This document shows, in pieces, positions 1-6,026 of a stretch of 7,616 nucleotides of DNA. A program made the translations under genes and the position numbers. Source of the stretch: Granulicella sp. UBA5172 (GTDB taxonomy: Bacteria; Acidobacteriota; Terriglobia; Terriglobales; Acidobacteriaceae); NCBI GenBank assembly GCA_002413385.1, contig DHWW01000014.1, forward strand, positions 14,676 to 22,291. Reading direction: 5' to 3'. Position 1 is the first letter of the stretch. Each line of letters opens with the position of its first letter. The notes under the pieces are model-generated. The model was not told the origin of the DNA. It worked only from the letters and a program-made list of their open reading frames with translations, and ran no database searches.

Positions 1-398
1 GCTTGGTCGGATTAGCCCTGATGTTCCTTCTGCTCGGTGCGCAATTCGTCGGGTTCACGCAGGTTCTCGTGTACGTTGGTGCCGTAGCCATCCTTGCAGT
101 CTTCGCCATCATGATGACCCGCGGAGCGGAGCCAACCGACCATCACGAACCCTCCTCCTTCCGTCTATCCGGCGCCGTGATCGCTGCCCTCGTCTTCGCA
201 GTCCTGGCATGGGCTATCTCCTCCGGGACAGGGTCGTTGCCCTCACTGGCCGCGCAACCTGAGGTCTCTGTCAATCAAATCGGCATGGCACTGATGCATC
301 AATATGTCCTACCCTTGGAAGTGATTGGCGTGCTGCTCACCGCCGCTCTCGTCGGAGCCGCCGTCCTTGCCATGGATGAGACCCGGGGGGCACGATGA
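1..398 (+). CDS. nuoJ: NADH-quinone oxidoreductase subunit J (3' part, cut by window start)
   Basis: This is the C-terminal part of a membrane-arm subunit of complex I. The reading frame is open from the window edge (codons in phase from base 3) and ends with TGA at 396-398. About 131 residues are visible. Full NuoJ proteins are roughly 165-200 residues, so some 35-60 N-terminal residues lie upstream, and the TTG at base 3 should not be taken as the start. The visible part has hydrophobic segments, including VLVYVGAVAILAVFAIMM. That segment matches NuoJ TM3, whose Tyr-Val-Gly-Ala region forms the pi-bulge helix involved in coupling quinone reduction to the proton path. A short polar loop rich in His and Glu follows (about residues 40-52 of the visible part), then two more membrane segments and a charged end. 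The stop overlaps the nuoK start (ATGA), and the neighbours nuoK and nuoL support the assignment strongly. Confidence 0.95.
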   Translation, partial: LVGLALMFLLLGAQFVGFTQVLVYVGAVAILAVFAIMMTRGAEPTDHHEPSSFRLSGAVIAALVFAVLAWAISSGTGSLPSLAAQPEVSVNQIGMALMHQYVLPLEVIGVLLTAALVGAAVLAMDETRGAR

Positions 399-706
399 AT
401 CCTTTGTCCGGCTTCCTGCTCTTGTCTGCCCTGATTTTCTCCATTGGTTTGGCAGGGGCGTTGACGCGCCGCAATGCCATCCTCGTTCTCATCGGCATTG
501 AACTGATGCTCAATGCGGCCAACCTCAATTTCATTGCCTTTTGGCGCTATGGTCCCAACCCCGAAGCGTTGACCGGTGTGATGTTCACTATTTTTTCCAT
601 CAGTGTAGCTGCAGCAGAAGCTGCGGTTGGTTTGAGCATCATCCTTGCCGTCTACCGACACTTCAAATCAACAAACCTGGACGACATGAACTCGATGAAG
701 GGCTAA
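395..706 (+). CDS. nuoK: NADH-quinone oxidoreductase subunit K
   Basis: This is a small integral membrane subunit of complex I, 103 residues long (the family is usually 99-105), with three predicted helices. It corresponds to NuoK / ND4L and is related to the MrpC subunit of Mrp antiporters. It sits between NuoJ and NuoN and carries part of the central hydrophilic axis. The two functional intramembrane glutamates are present: E36 in the motif GIELMLN (TM2) and E75 in AAAEAAVGL (TM3), equivalent to E36 and E72 of E. coli. The two arginines of the cytoplasmic TM1-TM2 loop are also kept (R25, R26). The start ATG overlaps the nuoJ stop by four bases (ATGA). A G-run at 385-390 and a GATGAG stretch just before it are the only ribosome-binding candidates, so translational coupling to nuoJ is likely. 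The tail after TM3 (KSTNLDDMNSMKG) is polar and cytoplasmic-looking. Confidence 0.97.
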   Translation: MNPLSGFLLLSALIFSIGLAGALTRRNAILVLIGIELMLNAANLNFIAFWRYGPNPEALTGVMFTIFSISVAAAEAAVGLSIILAVYRHFKSTNLDDMNSMKG

Positions 707-817
707 GAATCGCATGACGGATGTAACCTTTATCAAAACCATTTATTTCAGATATGACTCCCTCTTCATCAAGAACCAGGGTCTTATCTCTCACCTGAAA
801 CTGTCTCCTGGCATTCA
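707..817 (+). other. AT-rich intergenic gap holding an unrecognised 35-codon ORF
   Basis: This is the only gap in an otherwise overlapping operon. An ATG at 714 opens a 35-codon frame that ends with TGA at 819-821, overlapping the nuoL start in the same ATGA arrangement used elsewhere in the operon. The peptide begins MTDVTFIKTIYFRYD, is polar to mixed, has no clear membrane segment and matches nothing I recognise. An AAGGG at 698-702 lies 11 bases before its ATG, which is farther than ideal. By hand count the frame is about 42% GC, while the flanking genes are visibly richer, so codon use does not look like its neighbours. It could be a small coupled peptide, a leader that helps ribosomes reach nuoL, or non-coding spacer with a chance ORF. 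I see no convincing -35/-10 pair or terminator hairpin in it. Confidence 0.3.
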
Positions 818-2959
818 ATGAACTGGATCGTACGAAATCTATGGCTGGTCCCCGCATTGCCGATCCTGGCAGCCGGTATCAGTGCGCTCGCAAAACGAAA
901 AAGTCGCGTGCTTGCCGCGTCACTTGCCATCGGCTCGATGGCCATCTCCTTCCTCCTCTCAGTCTGCGCGTTTGCTCACGTACTTTTGCTGCGGAGCAGC
1001 GGACAACCCACCCTCCAGTTCTTTAATTTCCGTTGGTTTCAATTTGGCAACGAGTGGCTATCGCTCGGCTGGGTATTGGATCCCCTCACCGCAGTCATGC
1101 TGGTGATGGTGACCTTCGTAGGGCTGCTGATCTTTATCTATAGCGTCGGATACATGGCGCACGACGATAATTTCATGCGGTTCTTCTGTTTCCTGGCGCT
1201 GTTCGCCGGAGCAATGCTCGGCGTCATCATTTCCAACAGCTTACTCTTGCTTTTCATGTGCTGGGAGATCGTAGGCCTCACGTCCTACCTGCTGATCGGA
1301 TTCTGGTACAGCAATCCGAAGGCTGCCGCTGCCGGGAAAAAAGCATTCATCGTCACCCGCATCGGAGACATTCCCTTTTTCCTCGGCATCGCCTGGCTGT
1401 ATGCGCAATCGGGAACCCTCCTCTTCTATAACAACGGTGCAGGGTTCCTCGAGCACTCTGCCATCAGCCATCTCCTGGCGCAGACCACCGCAACCGGTAT
1501 TTGCGTTGCAACTGGCATCGCGATCCTGATCTTCTGCGGTGCGGTCGGCAAGTCCGGCCAATTCCCTCTTCACGTCTGGCTACCCGACGCGATGGAAGGC
1601 CCCACCCCTGTCAGTGCTCTGATCCATGCAGCAACCATGGTGGCCGCCGGCGTATTTCTCGTCGCACGAGTCTACCCGCTCATGAGCGCCCACACCGGAA
1701 TCGCTGCCGCACTCACAACCTCCACGGCTCTACAAGCAGTGACCTGGATAGGCTCCATCACCGCTCTCCTCGGTGCTGTCATCGCTGTTGCGCAGTTCGA
1801 CATCAAGCGCATTCTCGCTTACTCCACCATCTCTCAGTTGGGCTACATGATGATGGGACTCGGTGTCGGCGGTGTCTCCGTCGGCATGTTCCACCTGATC
1901 ACCCACGCATTCTTCAAGTCCCTGTTGTTCCTCGGTGCAGGCTCCGTCATTCACGGCTGCTCCGGCGAGCAGGACATCCGACACATGGGCGGTCTCGGGA
2001 AACTTATGCCGATTACCTTTGTGACCTATGCTGTCGGCATGTTGGCACTCTGCGGGTTCCCTTTCTTCTTCTCCGGATTCTGGAGCAAGGACGAGATTCT
2101 GCACGCAGCTCACACGTGGAACATCTCGCAGGCACCGTATTACATGGGAGCCTTCGCTGCATTGCTGACAGCCTTCTACATGTCGCGCCAGGTCTTTTAC
2201 GTCTTCGCCGGCTCGTCACGCACAACGGAGGCAGGTGCTGAACTGGCTCACGGATTAGCTGCCCCGGACGCAGCGGGCCACCACGCATCCGATCACGATG
2301 CAGCAGGCCACCACGCCCCAGGCACGCCGCATGAGAGTCCGTCCGTGATGACGATTCCGCTCATGATTCTTGCCGCGTTTGCCCTCTTGTTGGGATTCCT
2401 CGGGACCCCCGCATGGCCGTGGTTCCAATCGTTCCTCGATGGCACGCCAGCACCCGTCAACTTCGGCGCGTTCTCCAGCGGCGGCATGATCCCCGTCATG
2501 CTTTCCTCCTCTGTCATCGTTCTACTCGGCCTCGGCATCGGATGGTGGTTCTATGGTCGCAAGCCTATCAAGAGTGCTGACGCCCCGGATAACCTCGGCA
2601 GGCTTTCACCCTCAATCTTCTCCGCCCTCGGCGCTGCACTCTACTTCGACGCCTTCTACGGAGCAACCTTCGTAAAGCTCACCACAGTCCTGGCCAGGGT
2701 CTCCGATTGGCTCGACCGCTGGGTCTGGAACGGTGCCGTTCAAACAGTGACCTACACGATATTTGGGTTCGCCCACCTGGACAACTTCCTCGACAGGCAC
2801 GTCGTCAATTCTGGCTTTGATGAAGGCTGCAATAGCGTCTCGCGCGGTGGAAAGCTTCTGTCCATGCTTCAAGCAGGCCGCGTCCAGGGGTATCTGAAGA
2901 TTGTTGCCGGCGCCCTCATCGTGTTCACCATACTACTGCTCTGGAAGGCCAGGATATGA
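818..2959 (+). CDS. nuoL: NADH-quinone oxidoreductase subunit L with extended lateral helix
   Basis: This is the distal proton-pumping, antiporter-like subunit of complex I (ND5 / MrpA-like), 713 residues against 613 in E. coli. The key residues are present: E150 in TM5 (CWEIVGLTSYLL), D184 after it, K245 in TM7 (GAVGKSGQFPLHVWLPDAMEG), H270 in TM8, K330 in the central loop, H359 and H363, and K424 in TM12 (FWSKDEIL). After TM13 there is a histidine-rich loop (about 478-505). TM14, TM15, a long lateral amphipathic helix (about 609-694) and a last membrane anchor follow. From the FD motif to GYLKI the lateral region is about 86 residues, compared with about 55-60 in ordinary NuoL recalled from memory, and it has no proline. 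The ATG at 818 is the first possible ATG/GTG/TTG start, because a stop lies in frame at 755-757. There is no clear Shine-Dalgarno, so it may depend on upstream translation. The stop overlaps nuoM by four bases. Confidence 0.97.
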   Translation: MNWIVRNLWLVPALPILAAGISALAKRKSRVLAASLAIGSMAISFLLSVCAFAHVLLLRSSGQPTLQFFNFRWFQFGNEWLSLGWVLDPLTAVMLVMVTFVGLLIFIYSVGYMAHDDNFMRFFCFLALFAGAMLGVIISNSLLLLFMCWEIVGLTSYLLIGFWYSNPKAAAAGKKAFIVTRIGDIPFFLGIAWLYAQSGTLLFYNNGAGFLEHSAISHLLAQTTATGICVATGIAILIFCGAVGKSGQFPLHVWLPDAMEGPTPVSALIHAATMVAAGVFLVARVYPLMSAHTGIAAALTTSTALQAVTWIGSITALLGAVIAVAQFDIKRILAYSTISQLGYMMMGLGVGGVSVGMFHLITHAFFKSLLFLGAGSVIHGCSGEQDIRHMGGLGKLMPITFVTYAVGMLALCGFPFFFSGFWSKDEILHAAHTWNISQAPYYMGAFAALLTAFYMSRQVFYVFAGSSRTTEAGAELAHGLAAPDAAGHHASDHDAAGHHAPGTPHESPSVMTIPLMILAAFALLLGFLGTPAWPWFQSFLDGTPAPVNFGAFSSGGMIPVMLSSSVIVLLGLGIGWWFYGRKPIKSADAPDNLGRLSPSIFSALGAALYFDAFYGATFVKLTTVLARVSDWLDRWVWNGAVQTVTYTIFGFAHLDNFLDRHVVNSGFDEGCNSVSRGGKLLSMLQAGRVQGYLKIVAGALIVFTILLLWKARI
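2267..2317 (+). repeat. Tandem His-rich repeat inside nuoL (DAAGHHA twice)
   Basis: NuoL residues 484-490 and 494-500 both read DAAGHHA, with a ten-residue period. At DNA level the two 21-base units (2267-2287 and 2297-2317) differ at three third-codon positions. With flanking H478, H493 and H505 there are seven histidines in 28 residues. The segment lies in the hydrophilic loop between the helices that end in VFYVFAG and begin at HESPSVMTIPL, so it is a surface loop and not part of the proton channel. His-rich loops at this place are seen in other bacterial NuoL proteins. Metal binding or proton buffering is possible but not shown by the sequence. Confidence 0.8.
2693..2809 (+). repeat. Degenerate 26-residue internal repeat in the NuoL lateral helix
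   Basis: NuoL residues 626-638 (ARVSDWLDRWVWN) and 652-664 (AHLDNFLDRHVVN) align without gaps at an offset of 26 residues. Six of 13 positions are identical (A, L, D, R, V, N) and several more are conservative (V/L, W/F, D/N). The second copy aligns best with the usual position of the DRxV-type motif in ordinary NuoL lateral helices, which leaves the first copy and the linker as the candidate insertion. The offset nearly equals the estimated extra length of the helix. The DNA itself is too diverged to count as a nucleotide repeat. Confidence 0.6.
2943..2948 (+). promoter_or_regulatory. Ribosome binding site of nuoM
   Basis: GGAAGG lies seven bases before the ATG at 2956, inside the last codons of nuoL. 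Together with the ATGA overlap this supports the 2956 start and coupled translation of nuoL and nuoM. Confidence 0.6.
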
Positions 2960-4515
2960 TCACTTTTCCGTGGATCACCACCTTGACCATGGTGCCAGTT
3001 GTCGGTGCAATTGTTTTGCTTGCGCTTGGTAGTCGCAACAAAGTTCTTGTGCGTTGGATCGCGCTCGCCTTCAGTATCTTTGCGCTCATCCTGACCCTGG
3101 TTCTCTGGCACAAATTCAATACCGTCGCCGACGGATTTCAATTCCAGGAACTGCATGCCTGGGTCCCTTCGCTCAATATCGAGTACCGCGTAGGCATCGA
3201 CGGCCTGGGGCTCCTGATGTTGCTCCTCACCTCGATCGTTGTGCCGATTGGGATGCTCGCCTCCTGGCAGATTCAACAGCGCGTCTCTCTCTACTTCGCG
3301 CTTGTCCTCTTCCTCCAGGCATGCATCTTTGGAACCTTTACGGCGTTGAACTTTTTCCACTGGTTCATCTTCTGGGAACTCAGCCTGATCCCCGCATTCT
3401 TCCTCATCAAGCTTTGGGGTGGATCGAAGAGCGCAAAGGCTGCCATGCAGTTCCTCATCTACACGATGGTCGGAAGCATTGCCATGCTGATGTCCTTCCT
3501 TGCGATTTACCTCGCAACGAGGACCTTCGATTTCACGGAGCTTGCCCACCTGGCGCAGAGTGGACAACTGATGCCCGCTGTCGTCAGCACCCTCGGTTGG
3601 CGCCTCTTCACTCCCGAGCACACAGCGATGCTGATCTTCTTCGGCGCGTTCCTTGGATTCGCTGTCAAGGTACCGCTGATTCCTTTCCACACCTGGCTCC
3701 CAGCGGCCTACTCTGAAGCGCCAACCGGTACAACCATCATCTTGACCGGTGCCATGTCAAAGATGGGCCTCTACGGTTTTCTGCGTATTCTTCTGCCTCT
3801 CTTTGGTCCCCAGATGCAGCACGTCCTCACACCGCTCCTGTGGCTCGCAGTCGCGACCGTTGTCTTGTCCGCGTATGCAGCGCTCGCACAGACCGATCTC
3901 AAGCGCATCTTCGCCTACTCCTCGATCAATCACCTTGGCTACTGCATGCTTGGCATCTTTGCCGTCGTCAAGTTCACAGGCGGAGACGCAGGCCTTACCT
4001 CCGAGAAGTTTGCAGCAATGAACGGCGTCTTCGTCCAGATGTTCAATCATGGACTGACCGCCGCAACCGTCTTCTGGTTTATCGCCATGCTCGAAAAACG
4101 TACCGGCGGTCTCCGTGGACTCCATGACTTTGGCGGTTTGCGCAAAGTTGTACCCGTCTTCACCGGTCTCATGGGAATCGCACTCTTTTCTTCACTGGGT
4201 CTGCCCGGCCTGAACGGGTTTATCGGCGAGTTCCTTATCTTCAAAGGCTCCTTCCCGCTTGTAACCTGGGCCACGTCGATCTCAGCACTTGGACTTCTCA
4301 TCACAGCAATCTTTATTCTCGGAGTTCTGCAGCGGGTCTTTTACGGGTCGCTCGGAGAGAAGTGGGTTCACCTTCCTGATCTAACGCTGGGCGAGCGTCT
4401 GACGCTCGTTCCTGCAATAGGACTTATGTTTGCTCTGGGCCTCTATCCCCAGCTCATCCTCGGCGTCGTCAACCATACCGCCATACAGATGGCGCTAAAT
4501 CTGCGGAATTTTTGA
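2956..4515 (+). CDS. nuoM: NADH-quinone oxidoreductase subunit M (canonical-type copy)
   Basis: This is a proton-pumping, antiporter-like subunit of complex I (ND4 / MrpD-like), 519 residues against 509 in E. coli, with about 14 membrane helices. All four hallmark residues are present: E141 in TM5 (FWELSLIPAFFLIKLWGG), K238 in TM7 (GFAVKVPLIPFHTWLP), K269 in TM8 (GAMSKMGLYGF) and E425 in TM12 (GLPGLNGFIGEF). The central-axis histidines are H326 (SSINHLGY) and H365 (FNHG), and K316 lies in the DLKRIFAYSS broken-helix region. The TM11-TM12 motif SLGLPGLNGF is typical of the family. The start ATG overlaps the nuoL stop and has a good ribosome binding site at 2943-2948. It is followed two bases after its stop by a second, diverged nuoM. 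This copy is the closer of the two to ordinary NuoM and is expected to sit next to NuoL in the arm, judging from gene order. Confidence 0.97.
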   Translation: MITFPWITTLTMVPVVGAIVLLALGSRNKVLVRWIALAFSIFALILTLVLWHKFNTVADGFQFQELHAWVPSLNIEYRVGIDGLGLLMLLLTSIVVPIGMLASWQIQQRVSLYFALVLFLQACIFGTFTALNFFHWFIFWELSLIPAFFLIKLWGGSKSAKAAMQFLIYTMVGSIAMLMSFLAIYLATRTFDFTELAHLAQSGQLMPAVVSTLGWRLFTPEHTAMLIFFGAFLGFAVKVPLIPFHTWLPAAYSEAPTGTTIILTGAMSKMGLYGFLRILLPLFGPQMQHVLTPLLWLAVATVVLSAYAALAQTDLKRIFAYSSINHLGYCMLGIFAVVKFTGGDAGLTSEKFAAMNGVFVQMFNHGLTAATVFWFIAMLEKRTGGLRGLHDFGGLRKVVPVFTGLMGIALFSSLGLPGLNGFIGEFLIFKGSFPLVTWATSISALGLLITAIFILGVLQRVFYGSLGEKWVHLPDLTLGERLTLVPAIGLMFALGLYPQLILGVVNHTAIQMALNLRNF

Positions 4516-4517
4516 TT

Positions 4518-6026
4518 ATGCTTGCATGGACGATCTACATCTCGCTTCTCGGGGCTTTGGCACTCTTCTTATTGCCAGCTCGTAGTGCGCCCTGGGCACG
4601 CATCGTTGCGCTTCTCACAACTCTCGTCACCTTTGCGATTACGCTGACCGCCTTTATCCAGCACCGCACCGGAGAGATGCTCACCGTCGCCCACTGTTCC
4701 TGGATACCTTCTCTCGGCATCTCCTACACACTCAAGGCCGACGGCATCAGCCTCACCCTGCTCCTGCTTACCGGAGTCATCGGCGTATGCGGTGTCCTCT
4801 TCTCGTGGAACATCGAAGAGCGTATCAAAGAGTTCTTCGGGTTTTACCTTTTGCTGATTGGCGCGGTATATGGTGTCTTTCTCAGTTACGATCTCTTCCT
4901 GTTCTTCGTCTTCTACGAGATCGTAGTGATTCCAAAATATTTCCTCATCGCAATCTGGGGATCGACACGCCGGGAATACGCCGCGATGAAGCTCGTCCTC
5001 TATTCCTTCATCGGCAGCTCCATGGTGCTCATCGGCCTCATCGCGGCCTACGTCCTGGCCGGCTCGAAGAGCATGTCGCTGGGAGACCTCGCAGGCTATC
5101 CCTTTCCCGCTCATTTCCAGATGTGGGCCTTCCCCCTCGTCTTCGCTGGCTTCGGAATCCTGGCGGGTCTTTGGCCCTTCCACACCTGGGCCCCGACAGG
5201 TCACGTAGCTGCCCCAACCGCTCCCTCCATGTTGCTGGCCGGCCTCGTCATGAAGCTGGGTGCCTACGGATGCCTTCGCGTCGCGATGACACTCTTCCCT
5301 CTTGGCATGAGTTCGTGGGGCTTCCACTTCCTTGGCTTCGGTTCCTGGCGTGACGTCTTTGCGGTCCTCGCCGTTATCGGAATCCTTTACGGCGCCCTGG
5401 TCGCGCTGGTGCAAAAAGATTTCAAATTCGTCATCGGCTATTCAAGCATCAGCCACATGGGATTCATCCTCCTTGGCCTGATGACACTCAATCAAATCGG
5501 ACTTTCGGGCGCTGTTGTCCAAATGGTCTCGCACGGTCTTCTTGCCGGACTGCTCTTCGCCGTTGTCGGCCGCATGGTCTACTCCCGCACCCACACGCGC
5601 GATCTCGCCGCCCTCGGACCGATGCATCTCGGCAAGGTGATTCCCTTTGCTGCCGTCACCTTCGTCATCGCGGGCATGGCAAGCATGGGCCTGCCCGGCT
5701 TCAGCGGATTCGCCGCCGAGGTGATGATCGTCATTGGCGTCTGGCGCTCTTATCCCTCCCTCATCGTCTTCGTCGGGATTGGGCTGGTCATCGGTATCGC
5801 CTATATATGGCGTGCCCTGCAACAGGCATTTTTTGCGGGTTCGAACCTGGAACCCATCCAGCCTCCTCCCCCGCTTCCCCCCATCACCTTCCCTGAACGT
5901 CTGGGAGCGGCAATTCTGATCGCTGCCAGTGTGGTCGTCGGTACCTTCCCTCAGCTCTTTCTTAATGTCATTCATCCAGCCTTAAATTCTCCCCTGTTTC
6001 AGGGTTTACGTGCGGGAGGATGGTAA
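4518..6026 (+). CDS. nuoM2: Second NuoM-like subunit of complex I (fourth antiporter-like subunit)
   Basis: This is a 502-residue NuoM-family membrane protein, clearly diverged from the preceding nuoM and so not a recent duplication. Family features are FYEIVVIPKYFLIAIWG with TM5 glutamate E134, PFHTWAPTGH after TM7, TM8 lysine K246 (LVMKLGAYG), DFKFVIGYSSISHMGF with H313, H339, and TM12 glutamate E401 (GLPGFSGFAAEVM). Two things differ. The TM7 lysine is leucine (L215), with no other charged residue in that helix, and a lysine (K140) sits in TM5. A proline-rich loop (PPPPLPP, about 449-455) precedes the last helix. The ATG at 4518, two bases after the nuoM stop, is preferred. A TTG at 4512 overlapping that stop is possible and would add two residues. 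No strong Shine-Dalgarno is visible, so coupling to nuoM is likely. The symbol nuoM2 is descriptive. Its place between nuoM and nuoN, with the long NuoL helix, suggests an added subunit in the membrane arm. Confidence 0.93.
   Translation: MLAWTIYISLLGALALFLLPARSAPWARIVALLTTLVTFAITLTAFIQHRTGEMLTVAHCSWIPSLGISYTLKADGISLTLLLLTGVIGVCGVLFSWNIEERIKEFFGFYLLLIGAVYGVFLSYDLFLFFVFYEIVVIPKYFLIAIWGSTRREYAAMKLVLYSFIGSSMVLIGLIAAYVLAGSKSMSLGDLAGYPFPAHFQMWAFPLVFAGFGILAGLWPFHTWAPTGHVAAPTAPSMLLAGLVMKLGAYGCLRVAMTLFPLGMSSWGFHFLGFGSWRDVFAVLAVIGILYGALVALVQKDFKFVIGYSSISHMGFILLGLMTLNQIGLSGAVVQMVSHGLLAGLLFAVVGRMVYSRTHTRDLAALGPMHLGKVIPFAAVTFVIAGMASMGLPGFSGFAAEVMIVIGVWRSYPSLIVFVGIGLVIGIAYIWRALQQAFFAGSNLEPIQPPPPLPPITFPERLGAAILIAASVVVGTFPQLFLNVIHPALNSPLFQGLRAGGW
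6014..6019 (+). promoter_or_regulatory. Ribosome binding site that decides the nuoN start
   Basis: GGGAGG ends six bases before the ATG at 6026, which is ideal spacing. The other in-frame ATG at 6020 touches the motif directly and could not use it. The site therefore favours 6026, which overlaps the nuoM2 TAA by one base (TAATG). Confidence 0.75.

Noticed and set aside
3..398. nuoJ starting at the TTG at base 3
   Set aside because: The frame is open to the window edge and the product would lack the first membrane helices of NuoJ, so the gene is simply cut by the window.
1501..2241. Same-strand open frame (246 codons) inside nuoL in another frame
   Set aside because: The product is rich in Arg, His, Ser and Leu with no domain, as expected for an out-of-frame reading of a GC-rich membrane protein gene.
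2869..3690. Long antisense open frame (273 codons) across the nuoL/nuoM junction
   Set aside because: It mirrors the nuoL and nuoM reading frames, its product is highly charged and low in complexity with no recognisable domain, and the + strand genes have unmistakable family motifs here.
4569..5414. Long antisense open frame (281 codons) opposite nuoM2
   Set aside because: It is a shadow of the GC-rich nuoM2 coding sequence. The composition (rich in Glu, Asp, Arg, Gly, His) is typical of the antisense of membrane-protein genes, and no start signal or family motif is seen.
2956..6026. Recent tandem duplication of nuoM
   Set aside because: The two proteins share only family-level motifs (PFHTW, GLPG, the broken-helix YSSI region) and differ at key residues and loops, so the copies are ancient paralogues and not a recent local duplication.
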